The translations under genes and the position numbers were made by a program. A stretch of 62,166 bases of DNA from Tieghemostelium lacteum (taxonomy: Eukaryota; Evosea; Eumycetozoa; Dictyosteliales; Raperosteliaceae), in assembly GCA_001606155.1 (NCBI GenBank), contig LODT01000033.1, forward strand, positions 1-62,166, read 5' to 3'. The notes under the pieces were generated by a model. It did not search any database and was not told where the DNA came from. It saw only the letters and a program-made list of their open reading frames with translations. Positions 1 through 9,828 of this stretch are shown here, in pieces. How positions within the stretch are numbered: the first letter of the stretch is position 1; every line of letters starts with the position of its first letter.

Positions 1-600
1 ACAGATTAGTTTAGGTATTTAACTAAAAAAAAGAAAAAAAAAAAAAATAACAAACAGTTTTTTTGAATTTTATTTTTATTTTGGATTAGATTTCGATCGC
101 CGTTTTTAATTACATGTGTATAATTGTAAAATTTTTTAATTATAATATATTTAATTCTTAGTTTTGGAATTTAAGTTTCTAATCAAATGGTTGGTTTAGA
201 AAGTTAATAGAAACTAACTATTTCAATAAACATTTAATGATTCTCTCATATTTGTCAATTCCTCTTAATTCAAAAAAATATGAGAATTAATAAATAGGAG
301 AGTTAGATGACATGTGAGAGACAAAGGAAAAAAATGAGGAGTGATGAGAATTATGTTTTTTCTTATACCTAAGAGAATAAAAAAGAAAAAATCGATTATT
401 CAATATCTTTTTCTCTTTGTTTTTTTTTTTTTTTAAATTTTTGATATTTCTCATACAATAAAAAGGTTTCTCTTTTTTTTTTTTTTTCATTTTTCAAAAG
501 AGGTATTTATATGTCACAATTTTTTTAAAATTATTCCATTATTCATTCAAAAACTAATTAAATTTAAACAACTAAAACACAAACAAATATAGATATAAAG
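1..600. other. AT-rich upstream region of rab7A
   Basis: No credible gene is seen here. The stretch is A/T-rich with long oligo-T runs near 420-490. The last 100 bases before the rab7A ATG hold a TATA-like run (about 506-511) followed by oligo-T, which is the usual dictyostelid core promoter layout; the immediate leader is A-rich. It probably contains the rab7A promoter. Confidence 0.4.
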
Positions 601-1294
601 ATGGCCACCAAAAAGAAGGTTTTATTAAAAGTTATCATTTTAGGAGATACAGGGTAAATACCAGTGACAAAAATATCAAATATTTTTTAGAATTTTAAAA
701 TATTCATATTATTATTATTTAATCAAACATTATAGTGTAGGTAAGACTTCACTTATGAACCAATATGTAAATAAGAAATTCAGTAATCAATATAAAGCTA
801 CCATTGGTGCTGATTTCCTTACCAAGGAATTAATGGTTGACGACAGAGTTGTTACAATGCAAATTTGGGATACTGCCGGTCAAGAAAGATTCCAATCTTT
901 AGGTGTTGCATTCTACAGAGGAGCTGATTGTTGTGTATTGGTTTATGATGTCAATGTTGCCAAGACTTTTGAAAATCTCGACAGTTGGAGAGACGAATTT
1001 TTGATTCAAGCTGGTCCAAGAGATCCAGATAACTTCCCATTTGTTGTATTGGGTAACAAAATCGATATGGAAAATCAACGTGTTGTCTCACAAAAGAGAG
1101 CTGCCTCTTGGTGTCAATCTAAAGGTAACATTCCATACTTTGAAACCTCTGCTAAAGAGGCTATCAATGTCGAACAAGCTTTCCAAACCATTGCCAGAAA
1201 CGCTATCAAATTAGATGAAGGTTTAGTTTTCCCAATTCCACCAGGTTTCCAAGTTCAACCAGAACCAACTCCAGCTAAAACAACTTGTTGTTAA
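601..1294 (+). CDS. rab7A: Rab7A small GTPase (two exons)
   Basis: Late-endosome/phagosome Rab GTPase that drives fusion with lysosomes. Exon 1 is 601-653, the intron 654-735 (GTAAAT...TTATAG), exon 2 736-1294; the join restores the P-loop GDTGVGKT at residues 15-22 and gives 203 residues, the normal Rab7 length. Visible motifs: the Rab7-type effector loop around residues 37-49 (ATIGADF), WDTAGQE at 62-68, NKID at 125-128, SAK near the end, and a C-terminal CC for geranylgeranylation. An ATG inside exon 2 at 755 would lose the P-loop, so the start at 601 is preferred. The split of the P-loop by a phase-2 intron is unremarkable. Identification is secure; assignment to Rab7A rather than a Rab7B paralogue rests on the overall sequence. 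Confidence 0.96.
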
Positions 1295-1644
1295 ATTAGT
1301 TAATAATACTTTCCTCTTCCCTCCCACCTTTCCATACACCAAACCACTACAGACTTGATTAATCTACCAATTATTTATCAACACATCTCCTCAAAAATAT
1401 CTCCCCTCTTTCAACTTTATTTTAAATTTCACCATCTTCTTTTTTTTGATTATATAATTGGGGTTTCAATCAAACTGCAGGTGTTTTATAATATCAATCC
1501 ATCACTACGTTAATGAAAACTTTAAATATATTAAATGTATATAAAATTTAAAATAATAAAATGAAAGTTACCTTGAAAACAAAATTAACAAAAACAAAAT
1601 CTAAATACATATTTTTATCTTTACAATTTAATGTTTTTGTGATA
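1295..1644. other. Intergenic, 3' flank of rab7A
   Basis: Non-coding, C/T-rich directly after the rab7A stop (likely 3' UTR) and then A/T-rich. A 16-bp perfect palindrome, TTTGTGATATCACAAA, lies at 1635-1650 and overlaps the left end of the following transposon. No gene is seen. Confidence 0.4.
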
Positions 1645-2903
1645 TCACAAATATTGTACTAGAAAAATGAAAAATAAAATTAACAATAAATTAATTTAAA
1701 TCTCTGAGTGGTTTATTGGTTAAAATTTCTCGATTGGCAATTCCAACTATAACATATAAAATTTTATAGTGGTTTTCATAGTTTACTATGAGTCCTTCAA
1801 CTTCACAATCTTCAACTATAGTTCCACGATAATTGTCTAAAATTTTGAACTTTTTCAAACGAGCATTAAAATTTTCAACAATACTTCTAAGGCTACTTTG
1901 ATGTTTGTTGATATGACATTGTTCGTGACTTAAAATTTTGTTTTTAAAAGGAGCAAGAATACTATCATCAAGACCCACATATGCTTTGTCAGCCACTATA
2001 AATTCTTTCTCGTCTAAATAATCCAATCGACCACCTTTAAATAATATTTTTGAGTCTTGTTTACCACCACGATAACTCTTACTAACCCAACAGGCCACAC
2101 CAGTCTCTAGATTGCATCCAATTTCATATTTTACTCCACATTGTTTGTGTTTCTCGCTCCAATGTAGTCTTTGAAGTTCAATATCATTTGGTTTACTTAT
2201 CCCACATAAGGTTGTGTCGACAGTTAAAAATATTTTATTTTCACGACCAACCTTAAAATATCTATCTTCTAAATTTATCTGTTTAAATTATAGGTACTAT
2301 ATTAGATATGTTGGGTTGGTTTGTAAGTGGTCTATTTATTTTTACTCACCTCTGGCAAATTCTCCTCTAATAAATCTAATATTATATCAACCCATTTTTG
2401 ATAGGTATTATGGTGAACATCCCATTGCTTGGACGCAGATCGAATAGTATTATATTCTTTTAAATAATTTAGAGTAAAGAGTAGTTTTCTTGGATTCAAA
2501 CCTTTTATATTGGTATTTTTATCTTTAATAAGATCCCATAACCATAAAATCATACTTTTGTCACACCCATATCTACTAACCAAAAATTCGTCATCTCCCC
2601 ATATCGCAGATGTTTTAGATAGATTTTCAAATGATAATTCTTCCATTTTTTTTTTTTAATTTGAAGTTGAATTTTTTATATGTAATAAAGGATTTATATT
2701 TTTATTTTTTTTATCACCCCATGATAAATTATATCCGGAATTTCCTTTTGTGGAAATATTTAATATAATGAGATAAAATAGCACTCATATTTATTGAAAT
2801 ATGTTATCCTATTTATTTTAATTAAAATAGTAAAATTTTTATTTAAAAAATATTATTTTACGATTATTACAAATTTATATACTTTGTATATCAATATTTG
2901 TGA
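1645..2903 (-). mobile_element. PIF/IS5-like DNA transposon
   Basis: The region around the transposase gene is bounded by a 12-bp inverted repeat: TCACAAATATTG at 1645-1656 and its complement CAATATTTGTGA at 2892-2903. The element would be about 1.26 kb with one spliced gene on the minus strand. The transposase belongs to the DDE_Tnp_4-like group (PIF/Harbinger and eukaryotic IS5 relatives). A target-site duplication is not obvious, so the exact ends are uncertain; only the gene is strongly supported. It lies between rab7A and UBLCP1 and breaks neither. Confidence 0.5.
1691..2646 (-). CDS. PIF/Harbinger-like DDE transposase (two exons)
   Basis: Exon 1 is 2646-2350 and exon 2 2278-1691, joined across a GTGAGT...AACAG intron (2349-2279) in phase 0, giving 294 residues without internal stops. 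Catalytic triad candidates of the DDE_Tnp_4 fold: D120 in TVDTTLCG, D196 in VADKAYVG, and E234 in SIVENFNARLKKFKIL, which is the typical 'xxVExxFxxLKxFxIL' block of this family. The N-terminal 99 residues hold a short helical region rich in W and K (KQWDVHHNTYQKWV), likely the DNA-binding part. The open frame, intact triad and normal splice sites suggest a recent or still functional copy. A single ORF view misses the exon join and the first catalytic Asp. Confidence 0.8.
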
Positions 2904-3055
2904 CAAAGTAAAACAAAATAAATAACAAATTCTTAAGAAAGTAACTTTATTGAATTCTTTTTTTTGCTTTTATTTTACAAATCCTTTTATTTTTTGTATA
3001 CATGTATCTCTGTGTTTTTAAATTAATATATTAATACCACAAATGAATGATTCAA

Positions 3056-4350
3056 TCAATTCATTGTGGATTTTTGTAACCACGTGGAATGATTAATTTT
3101 TGAAAAGTCTTCTTCTGAGGAAATTGATTTTAAATATTTTGTAAGGTAGAGTAAAACAGAGTCTTGTAAGAGATGTTTTTTCACATCTTTTAATTTAAAT
3201 GGTGGAATATGAACACCATTCTTTGGGTTCATTGCAAAATTTCTACTAAGATCGTCAACGTGTAGGGTATTCTTTGGCGTATAATATTTACCCAAATGTT
3301 TATGACTCCAAATGATATCCAATGCCTTTACTTGATGTTTAAATTTAGTTCTATCTTTTCCATTTACATTTCTATAGGTTGTCACACTAAACATTAATGT
3401 TTGATCCATTACAAAACTAATCTTATATTTTGGATTGGTTAGCATTCCCATTTCAGATAGTTTTATACTGTTTTTTTAGGTGAATGAAATATATACATTA
3501 ATATCAAAATTATTATTTAATACTAAATATATTTGAAAATCATACTCTATCCATTTCCAAGAAGTTTGTGACCAAATTGCAATATCAAAATGTTCATAAA
3601 TTGTTGTTAAAAAGTCATCTAAATATGGTCTTTTCATATCTATATTTATATACACACATCAAAATTAGTGGATAAAAACTTTTTAGAAATCTCAAATTGT
3701 TAATACATACTTAATACATCTTGATCTTTAAAATCCAAAATGGTATGATCTAAATCTAATACTAATAATTTTTTACCAGGTCTTGGTTCATTCATTAAAG
3801 AGATTTCAGTAGCTTTAACTTTCATTTGTTCAAGTTGTAGTTTATTCTTTTCCAAATGAGATATTTCATCAGAGTCCGGGAGATAGTCAAATTCAAAATC
3901 ATTAAATACACCATTGTCCTCCTCATCTGCGTCCTGAATGATATTGGCCTCTGGTGTGCCCATCATTATAATAGAGTGATTATGAGAGATATTTAAACTC
4001 TCAATTGTAGTTTCATCAGTTGGTTGTTTACCTTTAGACAAACCCAATATCTTTTGTCTGATAGAGAGTACATTAGTCAGTTTCTCTAATTTCTTTTTTA
4101 AATCTGAAACTTTTGCAGAGGGTTTATGTAGTTCTACATGATGTTCTTTTCCATTCCATTTCACTTTAATTGTAATCATTTCAATCTCTACTACTGTTGT
4201 AGTTGTTGTAGTTGTTGTGGTAGTCCCATTTTCATTAGTCAATGTATTACTAGATGTTGTTACAATAGTAGATGTATCTTTTATATTCAATATAATTTCA
4301 TCATTCTTGTTTAAATGAATAACATCATTGCTTTGTGAATATTGTTCCAT
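3056..4350 (-). CDS. ublcp1: UBLCP1-like ubiquitin-like-domain CTD phosphatase
   Basis: Nuclear HAD/FCP1-type phosphatase that in animals dephosphorylates 26S proteasome subunits. Exons 4350-3711, 3639-3546 and 3467-3056, with GTATGT...ATATAG and GTATGA...AACAG introns, join to 381 residues. Residues 1-60 are low-complexity (Thr run), about 63-130 form a ubiquitin-like domain (KVKWNGKEHHVEL ... IMMGTPE), and the phosphatase motif is D199-L-D-H-T at 199-203. After the first join the product reads MKRPYLDDFL and, after the second, IAIWSQTSWKWIDIKLSEMG, the conserved FCP1-like core of UBLCP1, followed by DDLSRNFAMNP. The C-terminal YLK...W block also matches the family. Human UBLCP1 is about 318 residues; the extra length here is the Thr/Asn-rich N-terminus. 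The identification is firm; the exact first-intron donor (GTATGT versus an upstream GTATTA) is inferred. Confidence 0.93.
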
Positions 4351-4643
4351 TTCTTATTCCAAGTATACTTAAAAAAAAACAATTCAAATAGCAGTAACAA
4401 GTAAATGAAAAAAAATTAATTAAATTATTAAAAAAAAAAAATTAATTATAGGTACCCCAACCAACTCCAAAACAGTAAAATTTTAGAAATAATCAAATCA
4501 AATTAATCAATATTCAATTCGAAATGGATTAAGATTATTTAAATTGAACATTTTATAAATTGATTCTAAAATCTAGATATTTATAATTAAGATAAACAAT
4601 TTGGAAAAAAAAAAAAAAAGCTCTTTATTAAACAATCAAATTA
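4351..4643. other. Divergent spacer, UBLCP1 and small gene 1
   Basis: A/T-rich spacer between the UBLCP1 start and the first small two-exon gene. At 4450-4485 there is a short open piece after a TATAG acceptor-like site (GTPTNSKTVKF then stop), resembling the second exon of the neighbouring small genes, but no first exon could be found for it; it may be a decayed member. Confidence 0.3.
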
Positions 4644-4841
4644 ATGGTAAATAATATACGTTGTGAGTATTGATTCTAACTAATCTAATAGAGTGTAGAG
4701 TAATTAACAATAAGTTAAAAAAAAATAGTATCACAACCACTTAAAGAATTTAATAGTAGAACTGTTGTATTTGGGAACTCAGGGAACTCATCTCATGGAG
4801 GTACAAGATTACCACAACTTGGACCAAGAGGACCTAGATAA
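4644..4841 (+). CDS. Small two-exon gene 1 (43-residue basic protein)
   Basis: Function unknown. Exon 1 4644-4662 (19 nt), intron 4663-4728 (GTGAGT...AATAG), exon 2 4729-4841 (113 nt). The join is phase 1 and gives 43 residues beginning MVNNIRLSQPL and ending in a Gly/Pro/Arg tail (QLGPRGPR). Evidence that it is real: good splice sites, an open frame of unusual composition (Gly, Ser, Arg, Pro) inside otherwise non-coding AT-rich DNA, and the same exon lengths (19 + 113 nt) in the next small gene. No signal peptide or membrane segment. It may belong to a dictyostelid small-protein family comparable in scale to the hssA/sigN group, but the sequence does not match those by eye. Confidence 0.6.
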
Positions 4842-5036
4842 TTAATTAATTAATTCAAATTTGTATTATTGTATATCTAATCACATAGAGAATATTTATA
4901 AAATAAATAAAAGATCTCTATTATATTCAACACTCTATCTTCAATTCTCTCTATTTTCAAAAAAAAATCTGTGTGGTTTTTGAAAGAATTGTTGGATTGC
5001 AATGACAGATTTTTAGTTTATTTTTTATTTTTTTAA

Positions 5037-5260
5037 ATGATTAAAAGAAATAATGGTATGATAAAATTTGAAAGAATTGATTTTAATCAACAATAAACCA
5101 TTAATATTATATAATATTGTTACAAAAAGATTTTGTTTCACCATTAGGAACTCCACTTTTTGGTTCAGGTTCTTTTTTAGGTGAAAATGGAGGTGGTTCT
5201 AAAGGTCCACCAAAATATGGTCCACTACCATCACTCCCACCAAAAAGAGGAGTTATATAA
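5037..5260 (+). CDS. Small two-exon gene 2 (43-residue Gly/Pro-rich protein)
   Basis: Function unknown. Exon 1 5037-5055 (19 nt), intron 5056-5147 (GTATGA...CATTAG), exon 2 5148-5260 (113 nt), phase-1 join, 43 residues. The product starts MIKRNNGTPLFGSG, has a GENGGGSKGPP middle and a basic end (PPKRGVI). Exon sizes and phase are identical to the small gene 400 bp upstream although the protein sequences differ, which argues for common descent of the gene frame. An alternative acceptor 16-17 nt upstream (AAAAAG) would also keep frame and add five residues; the T-rich acceptor was preferred. Confidence 0.6.
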
Positions 5261-5431
5261 ACAAAGGTTTTATTAAAAATAATATTAGCAGTTATAGAAT
5301 TTACAATAGTAGCTTAAAGCTTTATATATTAATAAAGAATATGGTAATTCATTAGATGTATTGACTTTTGGTGTCAATATATACATTCATGTGGGAAAAT
5401 GAATATACAGTGGTTACAAAGAGTTTGGTAT

Positions 5432-7273
5432 TTACAGAGTTTTATTGGCGATTGTTTTCATCATTGTATTTAGGGGTTTTAGATAATCTTTACTTCTGTG
5501 TTCTGACATTTTTAATTTACGTTTCATTGGAATTGGGTTTTCTATAGTGGAGATTTGTTTGATAATTTCCAGTTCTTTAGAAAGAGATTGGAGAGGTGAT
5601 AAGCCATTTTTGAAAGATTTCAGTGAAAATGGATAATTTACAACTGATAATGTAGATGAATATCTACATATCTTGGTAAATGATTCAATGATTGAATTTA
5701 GTGATTCTACATACTGTGATTTATGTATATTTTTAACAGAGACATATTTTAATGACTTTGATTCTATAATTCTATCTGTGAATTTAGGTATATCAAATTT
5801 ATCCAAATCTGAAATCTTCAGTTTAGTCAATGTTGGAATAGTAATAATATTATCAATAAAATCTTTGAATTTAAATGATAATCTCTTACTAATCATAGTT
5901 GTGATATTACAGTTTAGTAGTATAGCATCTCGAATACATTTTGGAAAGTCTACAACTTGGTATATACCAGTGGCATAAAGTACAATTGAATTAAGATAAG
6001 GTAACTCAGATATTGATAGATACCTTACTAAATCACTTGCATCACTTACTGCCAGAGAAATTCTACTACACTGGTTGTGTATTCTAATTAAATTTTCAAA
6101 TTGATTTTTATCTGAAATTTTTGGAAGTAATTGTAGAGATGAAGGTGATCTCCATATACCCAAAAGATCCAGCATCACATCATCATCCAATTGAATACTT
6201 TTCAAATCAGTTAAAGTTCTATTAGATATAGACTTATTACTGAAATCTTTTGGCCAATGTTCAGTAGCAGAAAATGAAGTAAAATGTAAATTTACACTAG
6301 TTATGCAATCATTATGATTTAATAGATCTATAATTGATTCACATCTAATTCTATGATTAATTAGTAACTCTAGTGTCTTTATAGTATGTTGATAATAAAA
6401 TTTCTCTAGTGCCATCTCCCAGAGTTCGCTCATGGTCTTATCATCCATAGGTTCAATATCCACATCACACAGAGCCAGCTTTTCAAGAGATTTCATTTGA
6501 CTAGTCCAAGCTGACAAATCAGAAATAGATATATTCATTGACTTAAACTCTAGAGTTTTGATATTAGGCAACAGAGTTAAAGTTTCAAAATACTTGAAAT
6601 GTGGTAACAGATCTTTTTCAATATCTTCGTTATCATCACTTTCTCTGTGAAAATCAATTTTCAACTTTTGAATTTTCGGTGACATTCTAGAGACATTTTC
6701 AACCAATTCCTTCATATCAAATTGATTATCTCGTGGATTATAGGGTAGCTTCATACCTAATCTTCTTAGTTTCTCTTTAGGTAACTGTAAGTGATCACCA
6801 TATATCATTTTGGACAACCCAGGAAACTCAATCTTCTTCAAATTACGTGGACCATAATACAAAGTATTCAAATTGCCATAGCCTTTAAGTCTATTTACAA
6901 AATCCACATCATCTTCACCATTATTCATAACAATAGCTTGAATATTGTCATAGTAATCAGCAAAGTCTTCTTCATTAACTAGAGTTCCATTATCAGCACC
7001 AGGTCTTGACGCAGTCTCTATTTTACATCCCAATAAACTATAGGTTTTAACCAACATTTTAAATAAATCCAAATCCAATCTATTTGATACTGATATATAA
7101 CCACACTGTAATTTATTCAAAATACCGTCACACCAACTTTTACAAACTAACTTTAACTTTTCTAAACAATAAACTAATTGTTCATTGTTTTTACCATCTA
7201 AATATTGATTTAAAATTTCAATGACCAATATATTTGGTAATTTCTTTGTTGATTCATTCTTTCCTACTTCCAT
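5432..7273 (-). CDS. F-box/LRR-like protein
   Basis: 613 residues from the ATG at 7273. The N-terminus (about residues 9-55: KKLPNILVIEILNQYL ... LKLVCKSWCDGIL) has the spacing of an F-box, the part that binds Skp1 in SCF ubiquitin ligases; the rest is a series of irregular leucine-rich repeats (for example KTLEFKSMNISISDLSAW, SLEKLALCDVDIEPM, LTDLKSIQLDDDVM). An in-frame upstream ATG at 7324 would add 17 residues encoded by an oligo-A/T leader and is considered untranslated. The gene is unlike the amplified LRR family of this window in sequence but similar in plan. Substrate unknown. It is flanked on both sides by small two-exon genes. Confidence 0.75.
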   Translation of the reverse strand: MEVGKNESTKKLPNILVIEILNQYLDGKNNEQLVYCLEKLKLVCKSWCDGILNKLQCGYISVSNRLDLDLFKMLVKTYSLLGCKIETASRPGADNGTLVNEEDFADYYDNIQAIVMNNGEDDVDFVNRLKGYGNLNTLYYGPRNLKKIEFPGLSKMIYGDHLQLPKEKLRRLGMKLPYNPRDNQFDMKELVENVSRMSPKIQKLKIDFHRESDDNEDIEKDLLPHFKYFETLTLLPNIKTLEFKSMNISISDLSAWTSQMKSLEKLALCDVDIEPMDDKTMSELWEMALEKFYYQHTIKTLELLINHRIRCESIIDLLNHNDCITSVNLHFTSFSATEHWPKDFSNKSISNRTLTDLKSIQLDDDVMLDLLGIWRSPSSLQLLPKISDKNQFENLIRIHNQCSRISLAVSDASDLVRYLSISELPYLNSIVLYATGIYQVVDFPKCIRDAILLNCNITTMISKRLSFKFKDFIDNIITIPTLTKLKISDLDKFDIPKFTDRIIESKSLKYVSVKNIHKSQYVESLNSIIESFTKICRYSSTLSVVNYPFSLKSFKNGLSPLQSLSKELEIIKQISTIENPIPMKRKLKMSEHRSKDYLKPLNTMMKTIANKTL

Positions 7274-7487
7274 ATCAAATAAATAAAAAAAAAAATTTTT
7301 TTTAAAAATAAAAACTAAAATCATTAATTCTCTTTAATCATTTAAAGATAAATGAATACTTGGTAAATAATAAAAAAAGTATCTAAAATTCTGATAAAAA
7401 GAGATTTTATTTGTTTTATTAGGATAATTTAATTATCTGGATATTTTTAATTTGGTTTAAATAAAAAAAAACAAAAACAATGATATC

Positions 7488-7693
7488 ATGAAATTTAATA
7501 AACAAGGAAATCTATGTTATGATGATAAAATTGAATATTTATTTATATCTATTATTTATTTAAAGTTAAAACAGTTGAAAATTTTGTACTTTCTTTAAAA
7601 CCACCCCAAGAATTATTTAAAACTCATGGGCATAGAGGACCTGGTAGAACTCCAAAGTCTAGATTTGGTATTCCTTATATTCCAATAAAATAA
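7488..7693 (+). CDS. Small two-exon gene 3 (48-residue basic protein)
   Basis: Function unknown. Exon 1 7488-7515 (28 nt), intron 7516-7574 (GTTATG...ACAG), exon 2 7575-7693 (119 nt), phase 1, 48 residues. The product begins MKFNKQGNLFENF and ends with a Gly/Arg/Pro segment (THGHRGPGRTPKSRFG) followed by IPYIPIK. The C-terminal HG-R-GP-R pattern resembles small gene 1. The donor GTTATG is not a strong consensus, so the first exon is the least certain part; the second exon is better supported by its composition and frame. Confidence 0.45.
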
Positions 7694-8994
7694 CCCTTCT
7701 TTAAGAAATTTCAATCATTTAAATTTGAAATAATTTAAATTTTGTGAAATTAAAAAAATGTATCTTCATTGATAAGAAAGCAAAAGTGGCTATATTTAAA
7801 CAGATATTAGATATGAGGTATTCATTTAATATAATATTTGATTCTACAAAAAATAGAATTTTGAAGATATCCATCCTAAATAAATTATTTCAAAACTCAC
7901 TTCACCATCAAACTAGAAATTCAACTACAGATATAACTTAAATGCAAAACAAAATTGTTGAAAAAACAGCCTATCGTTTACAAGTTTGAATCAGCCCTTA
8001 TACATTAAAATTCCCAAATATGGATTTTGAACCATTTAAATATTTATTTTTTCTACCAATTTCCTAACTTCTTTTAGAAAACAATGGTATTGCTAAAGAC
8101 ACTTGTAGATCTTACTCTAAAAGAGCATTTTATGAAAATGAAAAGAGGCATAAGAGGATGATACTTGGTATCCGATTAAGTGGTTCCTTCATTGCATGGA
8201 TATTGTATGGGTAGTTTTTGTAGAGTTTGGCTGGTTAATATTGTAATTATGCTGCCATTTATTCACTTTCTTTCACTTTCATTACAATCCAAATGATGAA
8301 GGAATTTTTAATTATTGTAAATATATTTCAAAATTTTCAAAATAAATGCAAAGACATTAATAAAGTGTTTGAATAAACTATGCCATAATCTTTTAGCAAT
8401 TATTTTCCTCTAATATCTCCTCTTTATCATAAGACCTTCCGATTTTCTTCTCTTTCCTTACATAGGGAAAATTGGATATCATTTGTGATTAAAGCGCTCT
8501 ATTGAAACCTTTTTCAAAACTATTTAATACTGGTACCATTAGAAAATTTTTTTGACTGGTATTAAAGTGGATTATCATATAAATTTCTTTAGAAATAAAG
8601 TCAAATCAAATTTAATTTAAAACAAATAAAGAAGGGATATTTTATTTCTAAAACATGATATCTTTCCCAATAGAGGTTTATATGTTCTTAATTATAGTCG
8701 TCTAGTTCTTTTATCATCTATTATGTTTTCAGCAGAAGAAAAAAATATTCTAGCCAAAGCTAGTGTAGGAAAAGATGATCCATTTCCCATTAAGGACAAC
8801 TTTGGAGTGATGTATGCTGGTGGATAGATCTGATACAATCTGAACCTGTAAACGTACATGTTACAAAATGTATCTTCCCAAATGTTGTTCTTCACATGCT
8901 GCTCTACTTCCAGAACTTGGAATCCGCATATTAGTTGATGGAGATTAGACCTGCTCATTGAATTTTTTGAATTGGGAGTATTGATGTATTCTAC
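7694..8994. other. Non-coding region with repeat debris
   Basis: No complete gene seen. It holds decayed pieces of the roughly 120-140-bp dispersed repeat (8135-8197 and, inverted, 8386-8460) and a weakly coding-looking stretch on the plus strand near 8700-8828 (MFSAEEKNILAKASVGKDD...) that could not be assigned. A 65-codon ORF at 7744-7941 has no recognisable content. The region appears to be a graveyard bordering the LRR cluster. Confidence 0.4.
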
Positions 8995-9243
8995 ATTACT
9001 TTTCAGATTTTTCTAATCTTCAAGTATTTGATGTAAGCCCAAATAGACGGTGCTGGTCAACATCAAAATTCATCACCAATATTTTCTCAAACAGAAATCC
9101 AAATATTGGACCACTCGAACATCTCATAATTTTTAACTCAAATATTGATGATGAAACTCTTCAATATCTCATTGGAACAAGATCAATTAAGATATTCATA
9201 AACCACAATATCACCTCCAAAGGAATATCATTTCTTGATTGAG
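8995..9243 (+). pseudogene. LRR-family fragment
   Basis: A 240-bp piece of the amplified LRR gene family, corresponding to about residues 365-450 of the full proteins: FSDFSNLQVFDV, TSKFITNIFSNRNPNIGPLEHL, NIDDETLQYLIGTRSIKIF, ending at GISFLD and then a stop. Nucleotide identity with the intact copies is very high, so it is recent. It lacks both ends of the gene and cannot encode a complete protein. It lies 590 bp from the intact copy at 9829-11598. Confidence 0.85.
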
Positions 9244-9828
9244 GATATTTCACTTCTATTAAGTCTTTGCATATTTTTTTAAAAATAATATCAATAAAGT
9301 AATTTAGTATAACAAAGTCTTTCTATCTTTTAGCCTATGCAAATGAATCTCATAAGAGGATGATACTTGGTATCCTATATATCACTTTTGCATTCTGGTT
9401 ATCCCCTTCATTGCTAAATACCTAATAATTCAAAAATTTGAATAAATACCACTCCAGTACTACTATTAAATATCATAGAATTATTTTATGGATAACAAAT
9501 GTACTCTAAGACATCAACTAAGCTAAAATTAAAACTATTTTTTTAAAAGAAAGATCTTTGTCTTATATCTATTGGGATATAACCCTTCTATTTCAACTAT
9601 AACATTCCATCAACATTTTGTACTTTTCAACAGTTATTTTACTATTAGAATTGCAAATATTGTATCGAAATACAATTGAACTAATTGACTATTTCGAACA
9701 ATAAAAAAGAAAATTTAATGATAATAAATAATTTGCATAAGTTAATACTGGTATCAAAATTCTTTTGGTTTATATATTAGAGGTTACATGAGAAATGTTG
9801 AAAGTAACTTTATTGATAATAATTTTAT
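9244..9828. other. 3' flank of LRR copy A
   Basis: Non-coding. Contains a degraded copy of the dispersed repeat at about 9340-9414 and, near 9760-9828, the common 3' flank of the LRR family (complement of a short A/T trailer followed by CATTTCTCATGTAACCTC), which probably carries the polyadenylation signal. Confidence 0.4.

Noticed and set aside
287-490. 67-codon Lys-rich minus-strand ORF
   Set aside because: Oligo-T/A low complexity, no motif, and it lies in the rab7A promoter.
7744-7941. 65-codon ORF
   Set aside because: Ordinary A/T-rich random frame with no family resemblance, no conserved neighbour pattern.
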